From NCBI GenBank assembly GCA_934432675.1, contig CAKRYT010000008.1:1-60475 (forward strand): a stretch of 60,475 bases of DNA, written 5' to 3'. Below are positions 26,141 through 33,983 of this stretch, piece by piece. The notes under the pieces were generated by a model. It was given only the letters and a program-made list of their open reading frames with translations, did no database searches and had not been told where the DNA came from. This stretch comes from an uncultured Eubacteriales bacterium. Lineage in GTDB: Bacteria > Bacillota > Clostridia > Oscillospirales > CAG-272. The translations under genes were made by a program, and so were the position numbers. Each line of letters starts with the position of its first letter. Position 1 is the stretch's first letter.

Positions 26141-26748
26141 CGGAAAAAATGTGGCGCGCCATCGGCGCGCTGCCCGACGAGGTCCTCCGCGGCTCGGACG
26201 AGGAGAATGTCCGCCGCGTGTTCCGCGCCCGTAAAAAGCGACACATCACCGTCCTCTCCACTCTCGCGGCGTGTTTCTGTTTCTGCATCATCGCGGGGTT
26301 GTGCCTGCTCCCCGTGATCATGGGCGGGCACTACGGTGCTGCGAACAAACACGACCCGGGCGGTATCGATATGGCACCGAACCGTGCGGGGGAGCCGGTG
26401 GCGGCCTTCATCGTCGGGAAGACGGTGGCGGGTGACTGCGGGCACCTGACGTTCCTCTCCTTTGAGGTCGGGGAGGCTTCGTTTCTGCTCGAAAACACGG
26501 AGGACGTGTCCGCCCGGCGGGCGGTTACGTTGTGCGAAATCCGAGAGGGGGAGGAGACGGTCTATACCGCCCGGGGCGGCGGCTTTACCGTCACGGTGGA
26601 CGGTGCGCCGTCCGCAGACGGCACTCTCCCCGCGGCGCGCGGAACCTATCGGATCATCGTGGATGTCAGCGGTCGGCAAGCAGAAAGCGGGACGTTGACG
26701 GACATTGTCATAGAAGGTTTCGGGCGGTTTGCCCTCCACGGCGCGTGA
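26137..26748 (+). CDS. Single-pass membrane protein, probable anti-sigma factor
   Basis: 203 residues: a short cytosolic N-terminus (about 35 residues, LPDEVLRGSDEENVRRVFRARKKRH), one membrane segment (about 38-62, VLSTLAACFCFCIIAGLCLLPVI) and an extracytoplasmic beta-rich domain (FTVTVDGAPSADG, YRIIVDVSGRQA). No classic zinc anti-sigma HxxxCxxC motif is seen. Role inferred from the four-base overlap with the upstream sigma gene and the topology. Alternatively it may simply be a sensor protein of the sigma regulon. Confidence 0.7.
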   Translation: MTEKMWRAIGALPDEVLRGSDEENVRRVFRARKKRHITVLSTLAACFCFCIIAGLCLLPVIMGGHYGAANKHDPGGIDMAPNRAGEPVAAFIVGKTVAGDCGHLTFLSFEVGEASFLLENTEDVSARRAVTLCEIREGEETVYTARGGGFTVTVDGAPSADGTLPAARGTYRIIVDVSGRQAESGTLTDIVIEGFGRFALHGA

Positions 26749-26800
26749 GGCGCACCGGAGCATCCCCAAAGACAAGACACTGTACACGGGAGGTTTTTTT

Positions 26801-28057
26801 ATGCGACTGAAAAGCATTATGCAAAAAATACTTTGCCTCGGACTCGTCGGGGCTTCGCTCCTCTCGCTCGCGTCCTGCGCCCTGCACACCAAGGCGAAGG
26901 ACCTCTCGGCGGGCTACACCCGCACCTCCTCGGCGTCGGGGTCGGTCACGGACGAGGCGTTCCGCCGCGCGGCGGCGACGTTCGCACTCTCGCTCTTCCG
27001 CGAGAGTGCCCCGGAGGAGGAGAACCGACTGCTCTCGCCGACCTCGGCGATGCTGTGCCTCGCCATGCTGGCAAACGGCACGGCGGGCGGGACCCGTGCC
27101 GAGATCGAGAGCGTCCTCGGGCGGGAGATCGATACGCTCAACCCCATCCTGTACGCCTATGCGGAACTCCTGCGGGCGGCGGGATGTGCGTCGATCGCGG
27201 CCTCGGTCTGGATCCGCGACGTCGAGGGGCTCACGGTGGAGCCGTCGTTTTTGCAGAAAAACGCGGATTTCTTCTCGGCGGACGTCTACCGCGCAGCGTT
27301 TGACAGGAATACGGTGCGCGACGTCAACCGCTGGGTGAAAAACCGCACGGGGGGCATGATCGACAAACTCCTCGACGGGATTAACGGCGATAATATGCTG
27401 TTTCTCATCAACGCGCTGTCGTTTGATGCCAAGTGGCAGAGCGTCTACGAAAAACGGGATCAGAGGAAAGGCACTTTCCGGAACGCCGACGGGAGCGAGA
27501 GCACGGTGACCTATCTTTCGTCGAGCGAGTGGCAGTACCTCACGGGGGCGGGTGCCGAGGGCTTTATGAAGTCCTACGCCGGCGGTAAATACCGCTTTGT
27601 CGCCCTGCTCCCCCGGGAGGGGCAGACGCCGGAAGAACTGGCGGCGCGGCTGGACGGGGAGGCGTGGCTGGCTCTCCTCGACGGGGCAAGCAACGAAAAA
27701 GTGCTGACCATGACCCCGGCATTTGAGACCGAATGCCGCATTGACATCGCAGAGGCTCTCCGGGCAATGGGGGTTACGCGGGTATTCGACGAGAATGCCG
27801 CCGACCTCTCCCCGATGGGGCACTACGGCGACAGGGGCCTCTATTGCAGTGCCATGCGGCAGGACGTGCGTCTGCGGCTGGACGCGGACGGCACCAAAGC
27901 CGCCGCCGCGACGATCGCCACGATCGACAAGTGCACGAGTGCGGCACCCGACGAGACACCCCCGCACGAGGTGTACCTGACCCGCCCGTTTCTCTATGCA
28001 ATCGTGGATGCCGAGACGGGTCTCCCGCTCTTTCTCGGCACGGTCAACCGTCTGTAA
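26801..28057 (+). CDS. Serpin lipoprotein (serine protease inhibitor)
   Basis: 418 residues starting at ATG 26801 behind GGGAGG. A signal peptide ends in a lipobox (LLSLASC), so the mature protein should be anchored at the outer face of the membrane. The serpin fold is complete: FALSLF, LLSPTSAMLCLAMLANGTAGGT, NRWVKNRTGGMIDKLL, FINALSFDAKW-like block and the C-terminal PFLYAIVDAETGLPLFLGTV. The reactive loop has an inhibitory hinge (GTKAAAATIAT, residues 364-374); counting the hinge Gly as P15 puts the cleaved bond near Cys378-Thr379. Bacterial serpins of gut commensals inhibit host or microbial proteases. It is the third gene of the sigma factor operon. Confidence 0.93.
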   Translation: MRLKSIMQKILCLGLVGASLLSLASCALHTKAKDLSAGYTRTSSASGSVTDEAFRRAAATFALSLFRESAPEEENRLLSPTSAMLCLAMLANGTAGGTRAEIESVLGREIDTLNPILYAYAELLRAAGCASIAASVWIRDVEGLTVEPSFLQKNADFFSADVYRAAFDRNTVRDVNRWVKNRTGGMIDKLLDGINGDNMLFLINALSFDAKWQSVYEKRDQRKGTFRNADGSESTVTYLSSSEWQYLTGAGAEGFMKSYAGGKYRFVALLPREGQTPEELAARLDGEAWLALLDGASNEKVLTMTPAFETECRIDIAEALRAMGVTRVFDENAADLSPMGHYGDRGLYCSAMRQDVRLRLDADGTKAAAATIATIDKCTSAAPDETPPHEVYLTRPFLYAIVDAETGLPLFLGTVNRL

Positions 28058-28120
28058 AGAAATACTGACACGTCTTTCCCGGCATACCTTGACCGTTTTT
28101 GCGGATGTGATACTTCGCTG

Positions 28121-28153
28121 ACCCCCGTCGGGCGCGGCGCGCCCGACGGGGGT
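28121..28153 (+). terminator. Hairpin after the serpin gene
   Basis: 13-bp stem ACCCCCGTCGGGC/GCCCGACGGGGGT; only a weak T-run follows, so efficiency is uncertain. Confidence 0.6.
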
Positions 28154-28156
28154 TAC

Positions 28157-28185
28157 TTGACATTGCGGGCGAAAACCGTTATACT
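28157..28185 (+). promoter_or_regulatory. Consensus sigma-A promoter of the zinc-ribbon gene
   Basis: TTGACA - 17 bp - TATACT, 35 bp before the start codon. Confidence 0.8.
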
Positions 28186-28220
28186 GGGGACAGTAACTGA
28201 AAAGGGGCTCGGAACGGTAT

Positions 28221-28691
28221 ATGAATAACGAACAACATTTGAAGATTAAAAAAATCTTGAAGATTACGGGCGGCATCGTGTTTGCAGCGGGATTGATCCT
28301 CGCCGTCATCGGTTTCGCCGACTTTTTCGCCGCGTTCGGCGGGGACGGGCAACCGCGCTTTTTCTGGTGCACTTTCCTCGGCCTGCCGCTGTTCGCAGCG
28401 GGGCTCGCGATGCTCCTGTGGGGGTTCCACCGCGAGATTGCGCAGTATGCGAAGAACGAGATCACACCCGTTGCGGGGGAGGCGATCGCCGACCTGACCC
28501 CCGCCGTCGCCGACATGGCGCGCGCCGCTCGCGAGGAGGTTTCTCTCTGCCCGCACTGCGGGGCGAAGAACAACGTCGGGGCAAAGTTCTGCGGTGAGTG
28601 CGGCGCGCCGCTCGCCCGCACCTGCGCCGCCTGCGGGGCGAAAAACGAGGCGGGGGCCAAGTTCTGCGGAGGTTGCGGAAAGCCGCTCTGA
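28221..28691 (+). CDS. Membrane protein with two zinc-ribbon motifs
   Basis: 156 residues: two N-terminal membrane segments (about 14-36 and 49-68) and a cytosolic C-terminal part with two zinc ribbons in tandem (CPHCGAKNNVGAKFCGECGA and CAACGAKNEAGAKFCGGCGK). All eight cysteines are in place. Such zinc-ribbon membrane proteins are frequent in Clostridia and usually uncharacterised; the ribbons look like protein-protein docking sites. Monocistronic with its own promoter and a terminator shared with the convergent MFS gene. Confidence 0.85.
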   Translation: MNNEQHLKIKKILKITGGIVFAAGLILAVIGFADFFAAFGGDGQPRFFWCTFLGLPLFAAGLAMLLWGFHREIAQYAKNEITPVAGEAIADLTPAVADMARAAREEVSLCPHCGAKNNVGAKFCGECGAPLARTCAACGAKNEAGAKFCGGCGKPL

Positions 28692-28777
28692 CAGCTCCGC
28701 CCCGGCTGTTCGCGAAGAGGGTACCGCGGTGCCCTCCGGTCCCCGGGGAATCCATCGACGCCAAAAAGAATAAACAG

Positions 28778-28810
28778 CAGCGCGGAGCCGGTTTACCCGG
28801 CTCCGCGCTG
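28778..28810. terminator. Hairpin between convergent genes
   Basis: 14-bp perfect stem CAGCGCGGAGCCGG/CCGGCTCCGCGCTG with a TTTAC-type loop between the zinc-ribbon gene and the MFS gene. Confidence 0.65.
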
Positions 28811-28897
28811 TATTCGGTTTCGCATCGTGCTTTGGTTTCTCACCGTATTTCTGCACCGTGTCGCTCCTTGGCACCGTGCGGCTTTTCGGTCGGAGTC

Positions 28898-30118
28898 TTA
28901 TTCGTCGTGCGTCTCTGCCACGGCGGGGGCGGCTTTCGCTGCCGCGCGTGCGGCGGCGCACCGCCGCACGGCGACGGTCATGAGCAGGACGTGCAGGGTG
29001 AAGAACACCGTGAGGAACAGAGGGAGCAGACGGGGGGTCAGGTGCCCCGCGATGAGACCGTAGAGCGGGGGCATGAAGGTCGAGCCGACATAGGCAAACG
29101 CCATTTCCAGCCCGATGATGCTGCCCGAGAGGTCCGCCCCGAAGTTCGTCGGGGTCATATGGATGATGGCGGGGTAGATCGGGGCACAGCCGAGCCCGAT
29201 GACGATCAGTGCCACCATGGCACCGAGGTCCGGGAGGGGGAAGAACAGGGCGAGGATCCCGACGGCGGCAATCCCCTCACCGATGGCAATCATGCGGCGG
29301 TCACCGAGGCGCGGGGAGAGAAAACCGGATAGGAAACGACCGACGGTCATACCGATGAAGAACAGTGCCCCGCACTTCGCCGCCGTGACCTCCCCGATCC
29401 CGCGCGCCTCGACGAGGTAGGTGCTCGCCCAGGACATGACGGTCGCTTCGGTCGCGCAGTAGGCGAGGAAGGCGAGGAGCACGAGCGGCACACCGGGGGT
29501 GCGCCACTTCTCGGGGAACGTGAGCACCCGCTGCGTCACCTCCGGGGACTCGCCCGCCTGCGGCGGGCGTCTCCACAGCGGACAGGAGGCGGCAATGACG
29601 GCGAGGAGCGCGATCTGGATGCAACCGACGGTGCGGAAACCGCCCTGCCAGCCTGCCGCACCGGTCAGACAATAGCCCATGATATAGGGGCTGACGATGG
29701 TGCCGACACCCCAGAAACAGTGCAGCCAGTTCATGTGGCGGGAGGAGAAATGCAGCGCGACGTAGTTATTGAGCGCGGTATCGATCGCTCCCGCGCCGAG
29801 CCCGTAGGGGAGCGTGAAAATCAGCAGCATCGGGAAGGAGCGCGCGAGGGAAAAGCCGAACAGCCCTATGACCGTCAGGCACACGCTCGCGACGGTGACG
29901 AAATAGGTACCGATGCGGCGGATCAGGCGATCGGCAAACAGGCTCGAAAGAATCGTCCCGGCCGAGATGAGCATCGTTACGATCCCGAGAGAGGGGAGGG
30001 ACACGCCGAACGCCTCCCGCATGACCGGCCAGGCAGAGCCGAGGAGCGAGTCGGGGAGCCCGAGAGATACAAAGCCGAGATAAATCACGGCGAGCAATAA
30101 ACTGACCATAACATACAT
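28898..30118 (-). CDS. MFS transporter
   Basis: About 406 residues with 12 predicted membrane segments. Major facilitator signs: LGLPDSLLGSAWPVM in helix 1, the loop 2-3 motif FADRLIRRIG and helix 7-8 counterpart FLSGFLSPRLGDRRM. The family with FVSLGLPDSLLGSAWP is sugar-porter-like (fucose permease group), but the substrate is not certain. The start is ambiguous: ATG at 30118 or 30109, no ribosome site at either, and a promoter-like TATACT directly in front, so the message could be leaderless. It lies downstream of a truncated MocR-like gene on the same strand. Confidence 0.85.
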   Translation of the reverse strand: MYVMVSLLLAVIYLGFVSLGLPDSLLGSAWPVMREAFGVSLPSLGIVTMLISAGTILSSLFADRLIRRIGTYFVTVASVCLTVIGLFGFSLARSFPMLLIFTLPYGLGAGAIDTALNNYVALHFSSRHMNWLHCFWGVGTIVSPYIMGYCLTGAAGWQGGFRTVGCIQIALLAVIAASCPLWRRPPQAGESPEVTQRVLTFPEKWRTPGVPLVLLAFLAYCATEATVMSWASTYLVEARGIGEVTAAKCGALFFIGMTVGRFLSGFLSPRLGDRRMIAIGEGIAAVGILALFFPLPDLGAMVALIVIGLGCAPIYPAIIHMTPTNFGADLSGSIIGLEMAFAYVGSTFMPPLYGLIAGHLTPRLLPLFLTVFFTLHVLLMTVAVRRCAAARAAAKAAPAVAETHDE

Positions 30119-30120
30119 CC

Positions 30121-30162
30121 CAAAAGTATATTTGAACAAGAGGAATTCTATCAAAAGTATAT
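30121..30162. promoter_or_regulatory. Direct repeats and promoter in front of the MFS gene
   Basis: CAAAAGTATAT occurs at 30121-30131 and again at 30152-30162, centre to centre 31 bp, about three helical turns. On the minus strand the right copy overlaps a TATACT -10-like box with TTGATA about 18 bp upstream. It may be the binding site of the neighbouring MocR-type regulator. Confidence 0.5.
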
Positions 30163-30450
30163 GCGGAATGCAAGGGGTCGGTCCGTTTTTCTTCGGGCGT
30201 TTTCCGGAAGGTCTCCCGGGGATTTTTCGGGGTGCGGAGCCGCACCCCGCCCCGACGGGGTAGCCTTCTTCGGGATCGCCCGCTCTGCGGGGGTCGGGGG
30301 GCTTTTTGCGCGGTCACCCGTTTTACGGGTGGACGGCTCTCTGCCGGGGTTACCCGCTCCGCGGACGGGGCTTTTGCGGGTTCGTCCGTCTCGGCGGCGC
30401 GGGGGTTACTCCCCGGGGGCACTCCCCACGGGGGCTTTCTCTGCGGTCGG
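30163..30450. other. Spacer packed with short GC hairpins
   Basis: Between the MFS and MocR genes are at least four small stem-loops (GTGCGGAGCCGCAC, CACCCGTTTTACGGGTG, CCCGCTCTGCGGG and CCGCTCCGCGG-type). No gene. It begins where the MocR gene ends early. Confidence 0.5.
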
Positions 30451-31509
30451 TCAGTGCTCCCGACGGCGGCGGACACGGTTGAGGTGCTTTTCAAACTCGC
30501 CGGAGGCGAGCAGGTATCCGATGAGGTACTGCTCGGGGGTGGGGACCGGGCAGGCGCGCGCGCCCTGCCGCTCCGCGACCTGTGCGGCGAGGTCGCGCGG
30601 GAGGATGAGGTACGCCGCGCGCAGGGCGGGCGAGAGCGTAAGGGAAAAGGAGTTGAGGTAGAGGACGTTGTCGCGCCCCGAGAGGGAATAGAGGCTCTCG
30701 TAGGGGCGCACCGCGGGGGAAAACTCGCTCTCCACGTCGTCCTCGATGAGGTATCTGCCCTCCTCTGCCGCAAAGGCGAGATACTCGCGCTTTTTCGCGG
30801 GGGTGGCGGTGACGCCGGTCGGAAAACTGCGGTAGGGGGTGACGTGGAGCACGTCTGCCGTCGCCCCGGCGAGTGCCGCCGAGGCAATACCGTGCCGCCC
30901 GAGGGCGAGGGGCTCCGTTATGATCCCCGCGAGGCGGTAGACCTGTTCGATCTTGGCGTAGGAGGGGTCCTCGATACCGACGGTGCGCCCGCGGAAGATG
31001 GCGGCAATGACGCCGTAGAGGTCCTCCGCGCCCGCCCCGATGAGGATCTGCTCCGGGGCGGCATCGATGCCGCGCGCCCGGCGGAGGTATGCCGAGAGCG
31101 CGAGACGGAGGTAGGGCAGCCCCGCGGCGGGAGAGCGTTCCAGCAGCCCCTCCCCGACTTCACTGAGGACCCGCCGCACCGTGCGGGCGTAGAGCGCAAA
31201 GGGCAGTGCCCCCGCGGCGGCTTTTCTTTCGGGTAAAGGGAGCACCGGCGGCTCCCCCTCCCGGGCGGGGAACGCCACGTCGGCGAGGGTCACGAAAAAG
31301 CCGCTCCGCTCCCGTGCCTCGGCGTACCCCTCCTCGGCGAGCAGGGCGAGCGCGTGCTCCGCCGTGAGGATGCTGACGCCGCGGTCGCGGGCGATCTGCC
31401 GTTTGGAGGGCAGGCGCGTGCCGTGCGGGTACACCCCCGCGAGGATGTCGCGGCGGAGGGTTTCATAGAGCGTCAGGTAGAGCGGTTTTTCACCCGTTTT
31501 CGTTTTCAT
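30451..31509 (-). CDS. GntR/MocR-type regulator, degenerate aminotransferase domain
   Basis: 352 residues: N-terminal GntR winged helix (about 1-70: LYETLRRDILAGVYPHGTRLPSKRQIARDRGVS) then a PLP-aminotransferase-like domain (SPAAGLPYLRLALSAYLRRARGI, GAGAEDLYGVIAAIF, EDPSYAKIEQVYRLAGI, YRSFPTGVTATPAKKREYL, LIEDDVESEF). Two signs of decay: the Schiff-base lysine of the canonical (T/S)FSK(S/T)L motif is Leu290 here (SFSLTLSPALR, codon CTT), and the protein ends right after FEKHLNRVRRRREH, lacking the roughly 100-residue small domain of MocR proteins (usually about 450-480 residues). So PLP should not bind covalently. It could still be a DNA-binding repressor. It is divergent from an ECF vitamin transporter. 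Confidence 0.85.
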   Translation of the reverse strand: MKTKTGEKPLYLTLYETLRRDILAGVYPHGTRLPSKRQIARDRGVSILTAEHALALLAEEGYAEARERSGFFVTLADVAFPAREGEPPVLPLPERKAAAGALPFALYARTVRRVLSEVGEGLLERSPAAGLPYLRLALSAYLRRARGIDAAPEQILIGAGAEDLYGVIAAIFRGRTVGIEDPSYAKIEQVYRLAGIITEPLALGRHGIASAALAGATADVLHVTPYRSFPTGVTATPAKKREYLAFAAEEGRYLIEDDVESEFSPAVRPYESLYSLSGRDNVLYLNSFSLTLSPALRAAYLILPRDLAAQVAERQGARACPVPTPEQYLIGYLLASGEFEKHLNRVRRRREH

Positions 31510-31524
31510 CTGGTATTATCAAAA

Positions 31525-31588
31525 TCCTTTGTATTGGTTATTTTATCAAGGCCAGTTCTGCGGTATGATTGTACCATAATACAAAGGA
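31525..31588. promoter_or_regulatory. Long-range inverted repeat between MocR and ECF genes
   Basis: Perfect 11-bp arms TCCTTTGTATT (31525-31535) and AATACAAAGGA (31578-31588), 53 bp apart, bracketing the GGTATGATTGTACC palindrome. The right arm contains the ribosome site of the ECF gene. A candidate operator of the MocR-like regulator. Confidence 0.6.
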
Positions 31589-31598
31589 GCAAGGCAAG

Positions 31599-32258
31599 AT
31601 GCAGGCAAATAAAAAACAGACGAAAATGATCCGGTGGATGTGTGTGACGGCAATCCTCACCGCCGCGAACGTGGTGATGAGTTCGTTCAGCATCCCGGTG
31701 CCGGGGGGGCACCTGTACTTAAACGACGTCGTCATCTGCACGGCGGCCATCCTGCTCGACCCGCTCGCGGCGTTCTTCGTCGGGGGTGTCGGGGCGTTCC
31801 TCGGGGACCTGCTCTTCTACCCGCTCCCGATGTTCGTCTCGCTCGCGTCGCACGGGTTGGAGGCGGTCGCCGTTTCCCTCATCGCCCGCTACGCGTTTCC
31901 GCGGAAGTGGTACGGGGCGGCACTCGGGGTGACGGTCGGTGCCGTCATCATGGTGACGGGGTACTCCCTCGGGCGGGCGTTCGTGTACGCCACGCCGGCG
32001 ACGGCACTCTTAAAACTCCCGTTTGAGATTTTGCAGGCGGGGGTCGGCGCGGTCTCCGGGGTGTTGCTGTGCTATCCGTGCGGGCTGTCAAAGCGTTTCG
32101 ACAAAATGTTTCCCGATCTCGCCGCCCCGCGGCGGCATCCGGTCGTGGCGGACGCCGCGGGCAGCGCGGGAGGGGACGCCGGGGCGGCGGCATCGTCTGT
32201 GCCCACGCGGGACGAAAACGACGACACGCACTCACCGTGGATTGGCGGGGGGCTCTGA
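31599..32258 (+). CDS. ECF transporter S component (vitamin binding subunit)
   Basis: 219 residues, six membrane segments in the first 180 (WMCVTAILTAANVVMSSFSI, VICTAAILLDPLAAFFVGGVGAFLGDLLFYP, etc.). The GGxGAxLGDLL motif and the HGLEA segment match the PF07155-type S components, which bind a vitamin and dock to the shared EcfA/EcfT motor encoded elsewhere. A charged, Ala-rich cytosolic C-terminus of about 45 residues is not conserved in the family. Start ATG 31599 has AAAGGAG. The divergent MocR-like regulator makes a vitamin B6 vitamer an attractive guess for the substrate, but this is inference. Confidence 0.85.
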   Translation: MQANKKQTKMIRWMCVTAILTAANVVMSSFSIPVPGGHLYLNDVVICTAAILLDPLAAFFVGGVGAFLGDLLFYPLPMFVSLASHGLEAVAVSLIARYAFPRKWYGAALGVTVGAVIMVTGYSLGRAFVYATPATALLKLPFEILQAGVGAVSGVLLCYPCGLSKRFDKMFPDLAAPRRHPVVADAAGSAGGDAGAAASSVPTRDENDDTHSPWIGGGL

Positions 32259-32282
32259 TGGGGGCATTTTCCCGTGTTTTGC

Positions 32283-32311
32283 TTGACAATCGGGGGCAGG
32301 AAAACTATAAT
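32283..32311 (+). promoter_or_regulatory. Consensus promoter of the aspartyl-tRNA synthetase gene
   Basis: TTGACA - 17 bp - TATAAT, an exact consensus, about 35 bp before the start codon. Confidence 0.85.
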
Positions 32312-32346
32312 AAGGAAGATCAATGCCGTTAAAAGGGGTTGCAAGC

Positions 32347-33630
32347 ATGGAAAGAACCTATATCAGTGAAATGGTGCCGGAGGAAGAGTGCAGGATCTCC
32401 GGTTTCGTCGATGCCATCCGGCAGATGCGGTGGGGCGCGTTCGTCGTGTTGCGCGATATGTCGGGCAAGGTGCAGGTCACGTTCGGAAAGGACGAGTTCC
32501 CGGAGATCGTGAACGTGACGACGCATTCCGTCCTGACGGTGGTCGGGACGCTGCATCTGAACCCGTCCGTCAAGATGGGCGGGAAGGAGGTTGCGCCGAA
32601 GACGCTCGTCGTCGAGTCGCTCGCCGAGGCACTGCCGATCGCGGATGATTCGGATATCGACGCACGCATGGATTATCGTTGGATCGACCTGCGGCGTGAG
32701 CAGAATCATCTCATGATGAAACTGCAAACGACCCTGACCGCCGCGATGCGGGAATTCCTGCTCCGCGAACATTTTGTGGAGATCCACACGCCGAAACTCA
32801 TCGGTGCGGCGTCCGAATCCGGCTCCGACGTGTTCGAGGTCAAGTATTTTGACACCAAGGCGTACCTTGCCCAATCGCCGCAGTTCTATAAGCAGATGGC
32901 GATGGCCGCGGGGCTCGAAAGGATCTTCGAGACGGGGCCCGTCTTCCGCGCCGAGAAGTCCTATACCAATAAGCACGCGACCGAATTCTCCGGGTTTGAC
33001 CTGGAATTTTCCTATATCGATTCGATGTACGACGTCATGAAGATGGAGGAAAATCTGCTCCGCTACGCGCTCGCCAAGGTGAAGGAGGCGCACGGGGAGG
33101 AGATCGTTCGTCTGTTCGGAGAGGAATACGAGGTGGTCGTCCCCGAGACGCCGTTCCCCGTGATCCGCCTCGCGGACCTGTATCGCGAACTCGAAGAGCG
33201 TTACGGTTATTCCGTGCCGGACGAGCTGCACGGGGATCTCACCACCGATGCCGAGCGTCTCTGCGCACGTTTCTCGAAGGAAAAATACGGGCACGAATTC
33301 CTGTTCGTCATCGACTACGACGCGAAGGAACGTGCATTCTACCATATGCGCAACGCCGAAGGCGTGCCGCAGGGTTACGACCTCATCTGGCGCGGCGTGG
33401 AGATCACGACCGGGGCGCAGCGGGAGCACCGCTACGAGATCCTGAAAAAGCAGGCGCAGGAGAAGGGACTGGATAAGGACGTAGAGTTCTATCTTGAATT
33501 CTTCCGCTACGGCTGCCCGCCGCACGGCGGATTCGGGCTCGGGATCGACCGCCTGACGATGCTGTTCCTGGGGCTTTCGATCAAGGAGGCGGAATTCCTG
33601 TTCCGTGGGCCCAATCGCCTGACTCCGTGA
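32347..33630 (+). CDS. aspS: Aspartate--tRNA(Asp/Asn) ligase, archaeal type
   Basis: 427 residues. N-terminal OB-fold anticodon-binding domain (about 12-95: RISGFVDAIRQMRWGAFVVLRD), a short hinge and the class II catalytic domain with motif 2 (FETGPVFRAEKSYTNKHATEFSGFDLEFSY) and motif 3 (GGFGLGIDRLTMLFLG). It lacks the GAD insertion of the usual 590-residue bacterial AspRS, so it is the archaeal/eukaryotic-type enzyme, which in bacteria is often non-discriminating and feeds Asp-tRNA(Asn) to the GatCAB amidotransferase. I did not check the discriminating anticodon residues. Start 32347 follows AAAAGGGG. Monocistronic. Confidence 0.92.
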   Translation: MERTYISEMVPEEECRISGFVDAIRQMRWGAFVVLRDMSGKVQVTFGKDEFPEIVNVTTHSVLTVVGTLHLNPSVKMGGKEVAPKTLVVESLAEALPIADDSDIDARMDYRWIDLRREQNHLMMKLQTTLTAAMREFLLREHFVEIHTPKLIGAASESGSDVFEVKYFDTKAYLAQSPQFYKQMAMAAGLERIFETGPVFRAEKSYTNKHATEFSGFDLEFSYIDSMYDVMKMEENLLRYALAKVKEAHGEEIVRLFGEEYEVVVPETPFPVIRLADLYRELEERYGYSVPDELHGDLTTDAERLCARFSKEKYGHEFLFVIDYDAKERAFYHMRNAEGVPQGYDLIWRGVEITTGAQREHRYEILKKQAQEKGLDKDVEFYLEFFRYGCPPHGGFGLGIDRLTMLFLGLSIKEAEFLFRGPNRLTP

Positions 33631-33665
33631 CGGGGCAAGCGTGGAACGCGGGTGTCAATAAACAA

Positions 33666-33696
33666 ACGGGGGCACGAGGCAGTGCCCCCGTTTTTT
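33666..33696 (+). terminator. Terminator of the AspRS gene
   Basis: ACGGGGGCAC/GTGCCCCCGT stem with TTTTTT after it. Confidence 0.9.
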
Positions 33697-33983
33697 CATA
33701 AAGGGAAAAATCTTCGTATTGCGCCCCAAACGGGGGAAACGACACAAAGACGTCTTTTCAAAGAAACGAGCATTTCCGCAGGTGCGGAAATGCAAAAAAG
33801 AAAAGGGGGCGATGTGCCCTCTTTTTCGGTGGCGGGTGTTTTTGTGCGGGCCATAAAGGGGTGGCGCAAAGTTTTTGAGAAAGGGGTGCGGGGAGAGGAC
33901 TTTTTCCCAAAAGTCCTCTCCCCGCGATTACGGTACTCCTCAATCGCGGTACCCCGCGATTGCGTCGGTGCAAAATCCGTTCA
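33697..33983. repeat. Spacer with three hairpins
   Basis: GCATTTCCGCA/TGCGGAAATGC at 33769-33793, a long CGGGGAGAGGACTTTT hairpin at about 33888-33924, and CGCGATT-containing inverted words at 33927-33962. No gene. Confidence 0.5.

Noticed and set aside
26708..28660. 650-codon frame opposite the serpin
   Set aside because: Antisense to recognisable serpin and zinc-ribbon genes.
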